Shown: positions 10,024 through 20,338, numbered from the stretch's first letter. The stretch: 64,000 bases of DNA from Halonatronomonas betaini (GCF_015666175.1 NZ_JADPIE010000003.1:186001-250000); one strand, 5' to 3'. Notes: generated by a model not told the origin, from the letters alone. A program made the numbers and translations.

Positions 10024-12033
10024 TTAAGCAATATTCCTGACATCTAAGATCAGGGCAACATCGCCATCTCCAACGATAGTCGCACCACTAATATGCTCAA
10101 CATTCAATAAATACTTGCCAAGAGATTTAATAACTATCTCCTGCTGATTTAAAAGCTCATCAATTACCAGACCTACTAATCTCTCGCCAGTCTTAACAAT
10201 GACAACAGGTATCTCATCAAGCTCTTTATACTTACCATATTCAACATCTAAATTAAGCTGCCTGGCAGCTTCCTTTATCGGAATCGTCTTATCTCTTAAA
10301 ACAATAACATCCTGACCTCTAACCTGCTTTAACCTATCAGGGGTAATAGTTAATGTTTCGCTGATAGCATTCAATGGAATTGCAAAAATCTCATCATCTA
10401 TCTTAACCATTAAAGCCTGAGTTATTGCCAGAGTTAACGGCAGAGAAATAGTAAACCTTGTGCCGATATCCTTTTCAGATTCAATCATTATCTGGCCATC
10501 AAGGGATTCAACAACACTCTTAACAACATCCATGCCGACACCCCGGCCAGAGACATCGCTTACCTCTTCAGTTGTTGAAAAGCCTGGAGCAAAAATAAAG
10601 TGAAGCTTTTCTCTTTCATCCATATTTTCAACATCTTCTCTGGTTGTAATTCCTTTTTCTATAGCCTTTTCAGCTAACTTATCGCCATCAAGGCCTTTAC
10701 CGTCATCTTCAACCTCTATTAAGATCTCGCTGCCTTTCTGATAGGCTTTAAGTAAAATCTTACCCTCAACAGGTTTATCCTTTTCTTTTCTGACATCCTT
10801 TTGCTCAATACCATGATCAACAGCATTCCTTAAAAGATGTACTAAAGGATCAGCAAGCTCATCAATAATTGAACGGTCCAGTTCAGTCTCAGCACCTTCA
10901 ATAATTAAATCAACCTCTTTATCCAATTCTTTCGATAAATCCCTGATCATCCTCGGAAATCTATTAAAGATACCGCCAATTGGAACCATCCTGATCTGCA
11001 TAACAACATGGTGAAGCTCCATTGTAACCCTATCTAACTGGCCAATAATATCATTATAGGTGTCATGTTCAAGCTTTAAACCTTCCAGCCTGGTCTTATT
11101 GATCAATAACTCACCAACCATATTCATCAGGGTATCCAGCTTTGAGATATCTACCCTGACAGTTGGCGAAACCTCAACATTAGTCTTATTACTACTGCTC
11201 TTGGATTTCTTAGAAGAACTACTTTTTTCAGCTTTATTTTTCTTAACTTCAGAAAAGTCAAGTTCAACATTATCTATCTTAACATCTTGAACATCAATAA
11301 TATCAAATAACTCATTCTCTAATTCCTCAGCCGCCAGGTGGGAAATCAAAACAAATTTAATCTCTCTGCCAATATTATCATCGTCTTCATTCTCAATTTC
11401 ATCTCTAGTTGGAGATGACTTAACAATATAACCAACCTCTGCGGCAGTTTTTAAAACCATGTATGCCCTTACACTCTTTAACATACTATCTTCTTCTAGC
11501 TCAACCAATACACCATATATGTAATCAGTCTCACCTTTATTATCTAAAATTTCCTCTTTTTCATCATTACTCAAGTCCAAAACAACATCATTGGCCACAC
11601 TAACATCAGCATTATCAGTATTGCTAATAACCGAATCAACAGCAACCTCACCAGAATGAGAGGCTATCATTTCATTTAACTCATCAACATAATCCTGAAC
11701 CTCAGTTAATTCTTCTCCACTATCTTTGATATCATTAACAATAGAAGTAATTAAATCAAGACCAGCAAATAAAGAATCAATCATTTCAGTATCAAGCTTT
11801 AGCTCATCATTTCGAATCTTATCAAGAGCATTTTCCAGCTTATGGGTCAAACTGGTCAACCGATCAAACCCCATAGTTGCAGCCATGCCTTTTAAAGAAT
11901 GAGCAGCTCTAAAAATAGAATTAATAACATCCTTATCATCTGGATCCTGCTCAAGTGCCAGGATATTCTCATTTAATACCTGAATATACTCATCAGATTC
12001 ATCAAAAAACATCTGTAAATATTGTTCATCCAT
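10024..12033 (-). CDS. cheA: Chemotaxis histidine kinase CheA
   Basis: The 669-residue kinase phosphorylates CheY in response to receptors. The P1 phosphotransfer domain carries the phospho-His in FRAAHSLKGMAATMGF (about residue 46). A P2-like domain at about 165-260 precedes a serine/lysine-rich linker (KSSSSKKSKSSS). The dimerisation domain follows, then the ATP-binding site with LLRNAVDHGIE (N box), DDGKGLDGDKL (G1), FAPGFSTTEEVSDVSG and GRGVGMDVVKS (G2). The C-terminal P5 domain is CheW-like. It is immediately downstream of cheY and upstream of two cheW genes. Confidence 0.97.
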   Translation of the reverse strand: MDEQYLQMFFDESDEYIQVLNENILALEQDPDDKDVINSIFRAAHSLKGMAATMGFDRLTSLTHKLENALDKIRNDELKLDTEMIDSLFAGLDLITSIVNDIKDSGEELTEVQDYVDELNEMIASHSGEVAVDSVISNTDNADVSVANDVVLDLSNDEKEEILDNKGETDYIYGVLVELEEDSMLKSVRAYMVLKTAAEVGYIVKSSPTRDEIENEDDDNIGREIKFVLISHLAAEELENELFDIIDVQDVKIDNVELDFSEVKKNKAEKSSSSKKSKSSSNKTNVEVSPTVRVDISKLDTLMNMVGELLINKTRLEGLKLEHDTYNDIIGQLDRVTMELHHVVMQIRMVPIGGIFNRFPRMIRDLSKELDKEVDLIIEGAETELDRSIIDELADPLVHLLRNAVDHGIEQKDVRKEKDKPVEGKILLKAYQKGSEILIEVEDDGKGLDGDKLAEKAIEKGITTREDVENMDEREKLHFIFAPGFSTTEEVSDVSGRGVGMDVVKSVVESLDGQIMIESEKDIGTRFTISLPLTLAITQALMVKIDDEIFAIPLNAISETLTITPDRLKQVRGQDVIVLRDKTIPIKEAARQLNLDVEYGKYKELDEIPVVIVKTGERLVGLVIDELLNQQEIVIKSLGKYLLNVEHISGATIVGDGDVALILDVRNIA

Positions 12034-12059
12034 AAAGACTTCCTCCTGTCTACTAAATT

Positions 12060-12425
12060 TTATTCATTAAATACTTTTTTAATAGCACCAATAACCCTAT
12101 CTTCTTTAAAGGGTTTAACAATAAAATCTTTAGCTCCAGCTTCAACTGCATCAATAACCATTGCCTGCTGTCCCATTGCACTGCACATAATAACATTTGC
12201 ACCAGGGTCAATCTCTAAAATTTTCTTAACAGCCTGAATTCCATCCATATCTGGCATTGTTATATCCATCGTCACCAGGTCAGGATTATGTTCTGAATAC
12301 ATATCTACAGCTTCCCTGCCATTGCCTGCTTCAGCAACAACCTGATAATCAGTCCCTTGCAAAATATTTTTTATCATCATTCTCATAAATGAAGCGTCAT
12401 CAACTACTAAAACTTTTTTCGCCAT
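12060..12425 (-). CDS. cheY: Chemotaxis response regulator CheY
   Basis: This 121-residue stand-alone receiver domain has the acidic pair DDASF, the phosphorylation site in VTMDITMPDMDG (about D54), the conserved Ser/Thr in MCSAMGQ and the Lys in IVKPFK. The phosphorylated form would set motor or pilus behaviour. It is the first gene of the che operon, with GGAGG before ATG 12425 and a promoter at 12463-12492. No flagellar gene is in the window, so its output could be flagella encoded elsewhere or the pilus system. Confidence 0.96.
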   Translation of the reverse strand: MAKKVLVVDDASFMRMMIKNILQGTDYQVVAEAGNGREAVDMYSEHNPDLVTMDITMPDMDGIQAVKKILEIDPGANVIMCSAMGQQAMVIDAVEAGAKDFIVKPFKEDRVIGAIKKVFNE

Positions 12426-12462
12426 TTTTATACATGCCTCCTGAAATAATTATCTATAGTCT

Positions 12463-12492
12463 ATTATACCCCTTTTGTCTTGTTAATTTCAA
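12463..12492 (-). promoter_or_regulatory. Promoter of the che operon
   Basis: On the minus strand TTGAAA (12487-12492) and a perfect TATAAT (12463-12468) are separated by 18 bases, about 40 bases upstream of the cheY start. It looks like a sigma-A promoter; no sigma-D (flagellar) type sequence was seen. Confidence 0.65.
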
Positions 12493-12542
12493 CTATAAAA
12501 CTTATATTTATTAAAAAAAATTCCTAAAAACAAAAAATAATA

Positions 12543-12566
12543 GCCCTGCCTTTATAATAGCAGGGC
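12543..12566 (-). terminator. Intrinsic terminator of codY
   Basis: A 7-bp G+C-rich stem (GCCCTGC with GCAGGGC) with a 10-base loop is followed on the minus strand by TATTATTTTTTG. It ends the hslV-hslU-codY transcript before the che promoter. Confidence 0.85.
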
Positions 12567-12592
12567 ATTTTTAATCCATTAAGATTCTTTAA

Positions 12593-13372
12593 TTATTTTA
12601 ATTTTTCAAGCTCTCCAAGTAAATATTCATTCAATACTTTGATATAAGTTCCTTTCATACCAAGTGATCTCGATTCAATAACACCAGCACTCTCAAACTT
12701 TCTCAAAGCATTAACTATAACCGATCTAGTAATACCAACTCTATCAGCTACTTTACTGGCAACAAGTAAACCTTCCTCACCATCAAGCTCTTCAAAAATA
12801 TGTTCAATAGCCTCTAATTCTGAATACGATAAAGTCTCGATAGCGATTGTAACAGCAGCCTTCTTTCTGGCTTCTTCTTCGCCCTTTTCACTCCTTGAGC
12901 GGAGAATCTCCATTCCAACAACTGCAGCACCATATTCTCCTAGCACAAGATCTTCATCAATAAACTCACTGCCATATCTGGCCAGAACCAGAGTTCCTAA
13001 ACGATCTCCACCACCAACAACAGGAACAACAGTTGTCAATTTATCCTGGAATAAACATTCATCACCTTCAGAGAATACACATTCATTGCCTTTCTGTTCT
13101 ATATTCTCCCTGGTATTGTTTGAACGCAATAAGAAATCATTGTATTCATCAGGAAAACGTCCATTTTCAATAACCTTTTCTTCCATAATATCACATTCAA
13201 ACTCATCAAGAACACTATGGCCTAAAATCTTTCCTTTCTTACTTAAAATATAAACATTACAATTAATTGCTTTAGTTAATACATTTGCCATCTCTTCAAA
13301 ATCAACTGGTTTTCCACCACTCTGCTGTAATAAACGATTAATCTTTCTACTTTTGTCTAATAAATTCGCCAT
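12593..13372 (-). CDS. codY: Global transcriptional repressor CodY
   Basis: CodY senses branched-chain amino acids and GTP and represses stationary-phase and nutrient-scavenging genes in Firmicutes. The N-terminal GAF domain runs from [16 protein letters not shown], and the C-terminal winged helix carries [20 protein letters not shown] and [11 protein letters not shown] 13372 has GGAGG at a spacing of 8 and gives 259 residues, the same length as B. subtilis CodY. A start further upstream at 13387 lacks a ribosome site. It is the last gene of hslV-hslU-codY. Confidence 0.97.
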   Translation of the reverse strand: MANLLDKSRKINRLLQQSGGKPVDFEEMANVLTKAINCNVYILSKKGKILGHSVLDEFECDIMEEKVIENGRFPDEYNDFLLRSNNTRENIEQKGNECVFSEGDECLFQDKLTTVVPVVGGGDRLGTLVLARYGSEFIDEDLVLGEYGAAVVGMEILRSRSEKGEEEARKKAAVTIAIETLSYSELEAIEHIFEELDGEEGLLVASKVADRVGITRSVIVNALRKFESAGVIESRSLGMKGTYIKVLNEYLLGELEKLK

Positions 13373-13408
13373 TGTTATTACCTCCATTCATTTAATAAAA
13401 ACTAATAA

Positions 13409-14836
13409 TTATAAAATATACCTGCTTAAATCTCTATCCTGAACAACTGATGCCAGAGCATCATCAACATAATCAGCATCAATTTCAAGCTCTCCCTTAT
13501 CCATCTCTGGGGCTTCAAAGGAGATCTCTTCTAAAACCTTCTCCATAATAGTATGGAGCCTTCTTGCACCAATATTTTCAGTCTGCTCATTTATTTGAGC
13601 AGCATAACCTGCAATAGCATCAATTGCTGAATCAGTAAATACAATATCCAATCCTTCTGTTTCCAGTAATGCTCTATATTGCTTGGTTAAAGCATTCTCA
13701 GGCTGTCTCAAAATAGTAGCAAAATTTTCTTTTGAAAGACTATTTAATTCAACTCTGATCGGAAATCTACCCTGAAGTTCAGGAATCAGATCTGCCGGAC
13801 TACTAACATGAAAGGCACCAGCAGCAATAAATAAAATATGCTCAGTATCAACAGGGCCATATTTAGTGAAAACTGTTGAACCTTCAACAATAGGCAGAAT
13901 ATCTCGCTGGACTCCCTCCCGGGAAACTTCAGGTCCAGAATCACTCTCCCTGCCAGCAATCTTATCAATTTCATCAAGGAAAATAATTCCTTCCTCTTGA
14001 ACCCTTTCTCTGGCAATATCAATTATATCGTCCATGTCAATAAGCTTATCAGCTTCCTGTTCTTCAAAGATCTCTCTGGCTTCAGCAACAGTAACTTTCT
14101 TATTTTTAGTTTTAGATGGCATTAGAGAGCCTAATAAATCCTCCATATTAATACCCATCTCTTCAACTCCAGCATTTGAGAAAATATCAATCGTCTTTGG
14201 AGTCTTACTTTCAACCTGAATTTCAATCTCTTTATCATCAAAATAGCCATCTTCAAGGCGTTCCAGAAACCTTTCCCGCCTTCTTTGCTGTCTCTCAACC
14301 AATTTATTTTTCTCGCTATCGTCCTCTTTATCTTTTTCATCATCTTCAGTATCAGTATTAAAACCTGGAGCTAACTGAAACTGTTTACTGGAAGTTGAAG
14401 TTTCATCTTTTTTAGATGTACCAGGCAATAAAATCTCCAGAATTCTCTCTTTAGCCCTCCTGGCAGCCTCTTTTTCAACCTCTTTAGACTTTTCATCTTT
14501 AACCATTCTAATAGCAGTCTCTAAAAGATCCCTAACCATCGATTCAACATCACGACCAACATAACCAACTTCAGTAAATTTACTAACCTCTATTTTAATA
14601 AATGGAGAACCAGCCAGTTTAGCAAGTCTCCTGGCAATCTCAGTTTTACCAACACCGGTCGGTCCAATCATCAAAATATTTTTAGGAATTATTTCATCCT
14701 TTATGTTCTCATCAGAAATGTTTTTCCGTCTATATCTATTCCTTAAAGCAATTGCAACAGATTTCTTGGCTTCATCCTGACTAATTATATATTTATCAAG
14801 TTCCGCAACAACCTCTTTAGGAGTTAAATCACTCAT
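13409..14836 (-). CDS. hslU: ATP-dependent protease ATPase subunit HslU (ClpY)
   Basis: This AAA+ unfoldase feeds substrates to the HslV peptidase. Visible are Walker [17 protein letters not shown], Walker [14 protein letters not shown], the sensor region [12 protein letters not shown] and an acidic, variable I-domain between about residues 130 and 230. The C-terminal SRYIL matches the HslU tail that inserts into HslV. ATG 14836 with AGGAG at a spacing of 9 overlaps the hslV stop by 8 bases. The protein is 475 residues. Confidence 0.97.
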   Translation of the reverse strand: MSDLTPKEVVAELDKYIISQDEAKKSVAIALRNRYRRKNISDENIKDEIIPKNILMIGPTGVGKTEIARRLAKLAGSPFIKIEVSKFTEVGYVGRDVESMVRDLLETAIRMVKDEKSKEVEKEAARRAKERILEILLPGTSKKDETSTSSKQFQLAPGFNTDTEDDEKDKEDDSEKNKLVERQQRRRERFLERLEDGYFDDKEIEIQVESKTPKTIDIFSNAGVEEMGINMEDLLGSLMPSKTKNKKVTVAEAREIFEEQEADKLIDMDDIIDIARERVQEEGIIFLDEIDKIAGRESDSGPEVSREGVQRDILPIVEGSTVFTKYGPVDTEHILFIAAGAFHVSSPADLIPELQGRFPIRVELNSLSKENFATILRQPENALTKQYRALLETEGLDIVFTDSAIDAIAGYAAQINEQTENIGARRLHTIMEKVLEEISFEAPEMDKGELEIDADYVDDALASVVQDRDLSRYIL

Positions 14837-15392
14837 TATTATCATCATCTCCTATAGTATCAACAGAAATATTTTTATTAGTATAAATACAGATATCAGC
14901 TGCAATTTCCAGAGATTCTCTGGCAATCTCGGCAGCTGAAAGATTAGAGTTATGAGCCATAAGGGCTTGAGCTGCAGCCCTGGCATAGGAACCTCCTGAA
15001 CCGATAGCAATAAAGTCATGATCAGGTTCAATAACATCACCAGTACCTGATATCAATAATAACTTTTCCTGGTTGGCAACAATCAGCAGTGCCTCTAATT
15101 TCCTCAACATCTTATCAGTACGCCATTCTTTAGCCATTTCAACAGCAGATCTCTCTAGTTGTCCATGATACTGCTGTAATTTGCCTTCAAACTTTTCAAA
15201 CAGAGTAAATGCATCTGCAGAGGTACCGGCAAAACCGGCAAGAATACTATCATTATACAGTCTTCTAATCTTTCTAGCGCCGGCTTTCATAACAGTATCT
15301 CCAAGAGTTACCTGGCCATCACCGGCAATAGCAATCTCTGATTTATATCTAACCGCAATTATAGTCGTAGCTGAAAAATCGTGCTTACTCAA
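14829..15392 (-). CDS. hslV: ATP-dependent protease peptidase subunit HslV (ClpQ)
   Basis: This proteasome-like Ntn-hydrolase forms a two-ring dodecamer with HslU. The catalytic segment [20 protein letters not shown] places the nucleophile Thr at residue 9, after an eight-residue leader MSKHDFSA that would have to be removed. Further motifs are [29 protein letters not shown] and ICIYTNKNI. The start is TTG 15392 with GAGGTGG upstream. It leads the hslV-hslU-codY unit behind the promoter at 15446-15475. Confidence 0.96.
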   Translation of the reverse strand: MSKHDFSATTIIAVRYKSEIAIAGDGQVTLGDTVMKAGARKIRRLYNDSILAGFAGTSADAFTLFEKFEGKLQQYHGQLERSAVEMAKEWRTDKMLRKLEALLIVANQEKLLLISGTGDVIEPDHDFIAIGSGGSYARAAAQALMAHNSNLSAAEIARESLEIAADICIYTNKNISVDTIGDDDNNE

Positions 15393-15445
15393 AATACCAC
15401 CTCACAAAATTGTCATATGATTCAAAATTGTTTTTCATCTCTTTA

Positions 15446-15475
15446 ATATTAACATATTATTTTTTCAAATGTCAA
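15446..15475 (-). promoter_or_regulatory. Promoter of hslV-hslU-codY
   Basis: On the minus strand a perfect -35 TTGACA (15470-15475) and TAATAT (15446-15451) are separated by 18 bases. It is about 55 bases upstream of the hslV start. The surrounding 200-base gap is A+T rich. No convincing 15-base CodY site was found, though AATTTTG segments occur in the leader. Confidence 0.75.
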
Positions 15476-15566
15476 GACAACTCTTAACAAAATAAATTTA
15501 ATTATCATTATTAAATTATATTATAACACATTAGATAAACTTTTCCCAATTTAAAAACTTAAAAAA

Positions 15567-15587
15567 CTGACCGGAAAAACCGGCCAG
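15567..15587 (-). terminator. Intrinsic terminator of trmFO
   Basis: On the minus strand CTGGCCGG-TTTTT-CCGGTCAG (8 bp with one G-U pair) runs into TTTTTTAAG, 8 bases past the trmFO stop. Confidence 0.88.
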
Positions 15588-15595
15588 CATAATAA

Positions 15596-16906
15596 TTAAA
15601 TATTATAGCTGTCTTTAATCCTCTCCAGGCTCTCAAGGGCAAACTCAGAACGCCTTCGGTTCCGCTCCCTTTTATCCTTTATCTCTTCATCAAGTTCAGG
15701 TAAAAGTCCAAAATTTATCTTCATCGGCTTAAAATCAACCTTATACTCATCAGTTATATAATTGGGCAAAGCTCCAATTGCAGTCTCTTCAGGAAAAATA
15801 ATTCCATCTTCCCCATTAACCATCCTGGCAGCATTAATACCAGCAACCAGTCCTGATGAGGTCGATTCAATATAGCCCTCAACACCGGTTATCTGCCCGG
15901 CAAAGAAAATATTAGGATTATCCTTAAACTGATAGGTCGGCTTTAAGAATAAAGGTGAATTCAAATAGGTATTTCGATGCATTACGCCATGTCTAACAAT
16001 CTCAGCACCCTCTAAACCTGGTATAAATTCTAACATCTTATCCTGTTCGCCCCATTTTAGCCGGGTCTGAAAACCAACCAGATTATATAAAGTCCCCTCT
16101 TTATTATCCTGGCGAAGCTGCACAACAGCATGGGGCTTCTTCCCGGTCCTGGGATCCTTTAAACCAACAGGTTTTAAAGGCCCATATAATAAAGTCTTCC
16201 GACCTCTTTTAGCCATAACCTCAATCGGTAGACAGGCCTCAAAGTAGGCATCATCTTCAAATTCTCTCGGCAGGCTTATCTCTGCCCGCAAAAGAAAATC
16301 CCAGAATTCAAAAAACTCTTCCTCATTCATCGGAGCATTCAGATAATCACCGGCCCCATCATCATATCTGGAGGCCTTAAAAACAATATCATAATTCAAA
16401 CTATCTGCAGCAACAATTGGAGCTGCAGCATCATAAAAGTAGAGATAATCCTCACCAGTTAATGCCTTAATAGCCTCGGCCATTTTATCAGAAGTTAAAG
16501 GCCCGGTGGCTATCACAACCGGCCTATCCACTGGAATTTCAGTCACTTCTTCTCTAATTATCTCTATATTATCATTGGACTCAAGCCTGGCCTTTATATC
16601 CCTGGAAAAAGCCTCCCGATCGACAGCCAGAGCCCTGCCAGCAGGTAATGCATTGGCATCAGCAGCTGTCATAATCAAAGAATCAAGCTGCCGCATCTCC
16701 TCTTTTAATAACCCGGCAGCATTGGCCAGGCCATCGGCTCTAAAGGAATTACTGCAGACAAGCTCAGCCGGCAGGTCAGTATGATGGGCCGGACTCTTAA
16801 CTCCAGGCCGCATCTCATATAATTTAACCTTAATCCCCCGACTGGCCAGCTGCCAGGCAGCTTCACTGCCGGCCAGACCTGCACCAATCACCATAACCTC
16901 TTTCAT
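15596..16906 (-). CDS. trmFO: Methylenetetrahydrofolate--tRNA-(uracil54-C5)-methyltransferase
   Basis: This FAD- and folate-dependent enzyme makes ribothymidine-54 in the T-loop of tRNA, the Firmicutes alternative to TrmA. The dinucleotide fold VIGAGLAGSEAAWQLA is at the N-terminus. The motif VCSNSFRAD lies at about residue 54, RKTLLYGPLKPVGL in the middle, and the FAD-contact segment GQITGVEGYIESTSSGL near the end. ATG 16906 has AGGTGG at a spacing of 5 and gives 436 residues, a typical length. It follows topA directly. Confidence 0.96.
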   Translation of the reverse strand: MKEVMVIGAGLAGSEAAWQLASRGIKVKLYEMRPGVKSPAHHTDLPAELVCSNSFRADGLANAAGLLKEEMRQLDSLIMTAADANALPAGRALAVDREAFSRDIKARLESNDNIEIIREEVTEIPVDRPVVIATGPLTSDKMAEAIKALTGEDYLYFYDAAAPIVAADSLNYDIVFKASRYDDGAGDYLNAPMNEEEFFEFWDFLLRAEISLPREFEDDAYFEACLPIEVMAKRGRKTLLYGPLKPVGLKDPRTGKKPHAVVQLRQDNKEGTLYNLVGFQTRLKWGEQDKMLEFIPGLEGAEIVRHGVMHRNTYLNSPLFLKPTYQFKDNPNIFFAGQITGVEGYIESTSSGLVAGINAARMVNGEDGIIFPEETAIGALPNYITDEYKVDFKPMKINFGLLPELDEEIKDKRERNRRRSEFALESLERIKDSYNI

Positions 16907-16928
16907 ATCAACCACCTACCTGCTAGAT

Positions 16929-19001
16929 TTATCTACTTTCTTTATATCCACAGCTCTTATTTACACATTTCAAATGATCGCCATCTTTTTTAGTTCGTTT
17001 CTCGACCATAATTCCGCCACATTCAGGACATTTCTTCTCGCTCGGCTTATTCCAGAGCACATACTCACAGTCTGGATAATTGCTACAGCCATAAAAAGTC
17101 CTGCCTTTCCGGCTTTTCCGCTTAATTATCTCGCCCCCATCACAGGAAGGACAAGCAACACCGGTCTTTTCAACATAAGCTTTAGTATTCTTACAATCAG
17201 GATAAGCTGAACAGGCCAGAAACTTCCCATAACGGCCATATTTAACAACCATCGGACTGCCACATTTCTCGCAGACCTCATCAGTCTCCTCAACAATATC
17301 AACAGATTCCATCTCTTCCCTGGCAGTCTCAAGCCTATCAGAGAAAGGATTATAGAATTCAGCCAGAAGCTTATTCCACTCAAATTCCCCTTCTTCTATC
17401 TGATCAAGCTTATTTTCAATCTTGGCAGTAAACTCTACATCAGTCACATCAGGGAAATATTCAACTAAAAGATCAGTCACAATAAAGCCAAGCTTTGTCG
17501 GCTTTAAGCTCCTTCCATCCTTTTCAACATATTCCCTGGATATAATAGTCGAGATAGTTGGCGCATAAGTTGACGGACGGCCGATTCCCTCTTCCTCTAA
17601 TGTCTTAACCAGGCTGGCCTCAGTATATCTTGGAGGTGGCTGAGTGAAATGCTGTTCAGGAATAATATCCTCAACAGGCAACTTCTCGCCTTCCTCTAAT
17701 ACAGGCAACTCCTCCCGGTCATTACCATTATAAGAAAGAACTCTCATAAAACCTGGAAACTTAACCTTAGAACCACTGGCTCTAAAGAGATACTTTTCCC
17801 CAGCCTTAAGATTTACAGTATAAATCTCATAAACAGCAGGAGCCATCTGACTGGCAACAAACCGTTCCCAGATCAACCTGTATAACTTCTCCTGGTCCTT
17901 ACTCAAATATTTCTTTATCTTATCAGGAGTCCGCTGAACACCAGTAGGCCTGATAGCCTCATGGGCATCCTGGGCACTATCAGAATTCTTAGTCTTCCGT
18001 TTCTTATTTTTATAATATTTATCGCCAAATTCATCCATTATATAGCTTTTAGCATCGTTAGCAGCTTCCTGAGAAATCCTGGTACTGTCACTTCTAATAT
18101 AACTGATCAAACCCACAGTACCCTCGCCGCCAACTTCAATACCTTCATATAATTGCTGGGCAATAAACATCGTCTTTTTAGCAGAAAAATTCAATAAAGT
18201 CGATGCTCTCTGCTGCAGCGTACTGGTAGTAAACGGCGGATAAGGATTCCTTTTCCGATTCCGTTTTTTCACCTTGCTGACAACAAAATCTTCCTTTTCA
18301 ATCTCAGCAACAGCATTCTTAGCATCATCTTCATTATCAATATTAAACTTCTTATTATCAATTCTATAAAGATCAGCAGAAAACTTCTCTTTATCCTTCT
18401 TTAAATTTGCAGTGATTGACCAGTACTCATCAGGTTCAAAAGCCTCAATCTCCCGTTCCCGCTCACAGATTATCCGCACAGCAACAGTCTGAACCCTACC
18501 GGCAGAAAGACCTTTCCGGACTTTCTTCCAGAGTAAAGGACTCAACTTATAACCAACAAGCCTATCAAGTACCCGGCGTGCCTGCTGGGCATCGACTAAA
18601 TCATCATTAATCTCCCGTGGAGCCTTCAACGCATTGGTAATAGCATTTTTAGTTATCTCATTAAAGACAACCCTATTTTCACCATCATCAAGCTTTAAAG
18701 CTCTGGCTAAATGCCAGGAGATAGCCTCACCTTCCCTATCAGGGTCAGTAGCCAGCAGAACATCCTTACTTTTCTTAGCCTCTTTTCTCAACTTTTTCAA
18801 GACTTTGCCTTTGCCCCTGATTGTAATATAATGAGGAGCAAAATCATTATCTATATCTACACCTAATTTACTTTTCGGTAAATCAATTACATGGCCCATA
18901 GACGCTTCTACCCTGTATTTTGAACCCAGAAACTTGCCAATAGTCTTGGCCTTTGCTGGAGACTCAACAATTACAAGGGTTTTTTTCTTCTTGGTTGCCA
19001 C
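16929..19001 (-). CDS. topA: DNA topoisomerase I
   Basis: This type IA enzyme relaxes negative supercoils. The TOPRIM domain carries LVIVESPAKAKTIGKFLG and the DPDREGEAISWHLA metal site. The catalytic Tyr is in GLISYIRSDSTRIS (about residue 300). Three C-terminal four-cysteine zinc ribbons are seen, starting CEKCGSP, CPSCDGG and CPECGGI. GTG 19001 has GGAGGT at a spacing of 6 and is preferred to the GTG six bases upstream. A promoter (19045-19073) overlaps the end of dprA, so topA has its own start of transcription. Confidence 0.97.
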   Translation of the reverse strand: MATKKKKTLVIVESPAKAKTIGKFLGSKYRVEASMGHVIDLPKSKLGVDIDNDFAPHYITIRGKGKVLKKLRKEAKKSKDVLLATDPDREGEAISWHLARALKLDDGENRVVFNEITKNAITNALKAPREINDDLVDAQQARRVLDRLVGYKLSPLLWKKVRKGLSAGRVQTVAVRIICEREREIEAFEPDEYWSITANLKKDKEKFSADLYRIDNKKFNIDNEDDAKNAVAEIEKEDFVVSKVKKRNRKRNPYPPFTTSTLQQRASTLLNFSAKKTMFIAQQLYEGIEVGGEGTVGLISYIRSDSTRISQEAANDAKSYIMDEFGDKYYKNKKRKTKNSDSAQDAHEAIRPTGVQRTPDKIKKYLSKDQEKLYRLIWERFVASQMAPAVYEIYTVNLKAGEKYLFRASGSKVKFPGFMRVLSYNGNDREELPVLEEGEKLPVEDIIPEQHFTQPPPRYTEASLVKTLEEEGIGRPSTYAPTISTIISREYVEKDGRSLKPTKLGFIVTDLLVEYFPDVTDVEFTAKIENKLDQIEEGEFEWNKLLAEFYNPFSDRLETAREEMESVDIVEETDEVCEKCGSPMVVKYGRYGKFLACSAYPDCKNTKAYVEKTGVACPSCDGGEIIKRKSRKGRTFYGCSNYPDCEYVLWNKPSEKKCPECGGIMVEKRTKKDGDHLKCVNKSCGYKESR

Positions 19002-19044
19002 GGTCACACCTCCAAAAATTTTGTTTATATTTACACAGTATAAT

Positions 19045-19073
19045 ATTATATTGGTTTTAGGAGGTTTTGTAAA
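19045..19073 (-). promoter_or_regulatory. Promoter of topA
   Basis: On the minus strand TTTACA (19068-19073) and perfect TATAAT (19045-19050) are separated by 17 bases. It overlaps the last codons of dprA and lies about 45 bases before the topA start. Confidence 0.7.
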
Positions 19074-20176
19074 CCCTTAAAATAATAATTGTGTCCATTA
19101 TCCCTGGCAATTACCCCTTTAATTTCCAACTTAACCAAAGCAGCATTAAGCTCTGCTATATCAATATTTATAAGCTTTGAAATCTCCTCATAATTTAGTT
19201 CAATATTATCAGTAAAAATTTTTATTAATTTATTTTCAGAATCAGTCAAATCAGGCAAATCTTCAGATTTTAATTCTTCAGTCACCCTATATTCCTGTCC
19301 GACACCAGAAATCACAGTTAAAATATCATCAACAGACGTCACTAGCTGAGCACCTTTTTTAATCAAATCATTGGTACCCCGGCTACTTCTGGCATAGATA
19401 TCCCCTGGCACAGCCATCACATCACGATTCTGGTCTAAAGCCAGATTAGCAGTAATCAAAGAGCCACTCTTTTTAGCAGCCTCAACAACCAGTACTGCCT
19501 GGCTCAATCCACTAATAATCCGATTCCGTCTCGGAAAATTTTCAGCCTTGGGCGGTTCATCTGGTGGAAATTCAGATAAAATAACCCCATTCTCAGGAAT
19601 CTGCCTGTAGAGATCCCGATTAGTCGCAGGATACTCATAATCATGGCCAGAGCCCAGGACAGCCACAGTCTTTCCACCGGCATCCAGAGCAGCCCTATGG
19701 GCCATCCTGTCAATACCCTTAGCCAGTCCGCTAACAATCACCACACCTCTGGCAGCCAGCTGCGAGCTCAACTCCTCAGTAGCCCGCTTGCCATACTGCC
19801 TGAACTTCCTGGAACCAACAATTGCCACCGAAAACTTAAAATCAGGTATCTCACCTCTGTAAAATAAGACCGGCGGCGGATCATAAATATCAGTCAATAT
19901 ATCTGGATACAGCTCATCATCAAAGGTAATAAATTTAATTTCCCGCCTCTTTAAATCATCAGCATATTCCAGCAGATCAACTTCATTTCGAATCCGCTTA
20001 TACTCCTTGCCTGCATAATCACTAAATCTCGTCCTGACCCAGCTCTCACCTAAATTCCAGATCTTTACCGGATCATAATTATAATTCTCCAGCTCCCGCT
20101 TTAACCTTAAAGGCCCAATCCCCTTAACTAACGCCAGCCCCAGCCAGCTCATCCTCCGTTCCAGCCCGTAACTCAT
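19046..20176 (-). CDS. dprA: DNA-processing protein DprA (Smf)
   Basis: DprA loads RecA on incoming single strands during natural transformation. The Rossmann-like core shows AIVGSRKFRQYGKRATEEL, VVSGLAKGIDRMAHRAAL, AVLGSGHDYEYPATN, SEFPPDEPP and FPRRNRIISGLS. An N-terminal helical region and a C-terminal winged-helix domain follow. ATG 20176 with AGGGG at a spacing of 8 gives 376 residues. An ATG at 20230 is in frame but has no ribosome site and sits where transcription probably begins. Together with comM and type IV pilus genes in this window, it suggests DNA uptake ability, though no ComEC is seen here. Confidence 0.93.
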   Translation of the reverse strand: MSYGLERRMSWLGLALVKGIGPLRLKRELENYNYDPVKIWNLGESWVRTRFSDYAGKEYKRIRNEVDLLEYADDLKRREIKFITFDDELYPDILTDIYDPPPVLFYRGEIPDFKFSVAIVGSRKFRQYGKRATEELSSQLAARGVVIVSGLAKGIDRMAHRAALDAGGKTVAVLGSGHDYEYPATNRDLYRQIPENGVILSEFPPDEPPKAENFPRRNRIISGLSQAVLVVEAAKKSGSLITANLALDQNRDVMAVPGDIYARSSRGTNDLIKKGAQLVTSVDDILTVISGVGQEYRVTEELKSEDLPDLTDSENKLIKIFTDNIELNYEEISKLINIDIAELNAALVKLEIKGVIARDNGHNYYFKGLQNLLKPI

Positions 20177-20276
20177 CGCCTCAACCCCTAACAGATATTT
20201 TAGATAAAGCCCATTACCAGCACCTTCCATTATATAATACTATATTTTTACAATACAAGCAATATATAATCACGAA

Positions 20277-20305
20277 AACCTCCAGAAAAAATTTCTCTGG
20301 AGGTT
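20277..20305 (-). terminator. Intrinsic terminator after the SIMPL gene
   Basis: A 9-bp perfect stem (AACCTCCAG with CTGGAGGTT, 11-base loop) is followed by TTTTCG on the minus strand. The T-run is short, so efficiency is uncertain. Confidence 0.65.
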
Positions 20306-20338
20306 CACCTATCTATTAAAGGTATTCAGTATTCAGCA

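Noticed and set aside
15393-15595. A CodY operator in the hslV leader.
   Set aside because: AATTTTG-like segments are present, but no 15-base site close to AATTTTCWGAAAATT was found.
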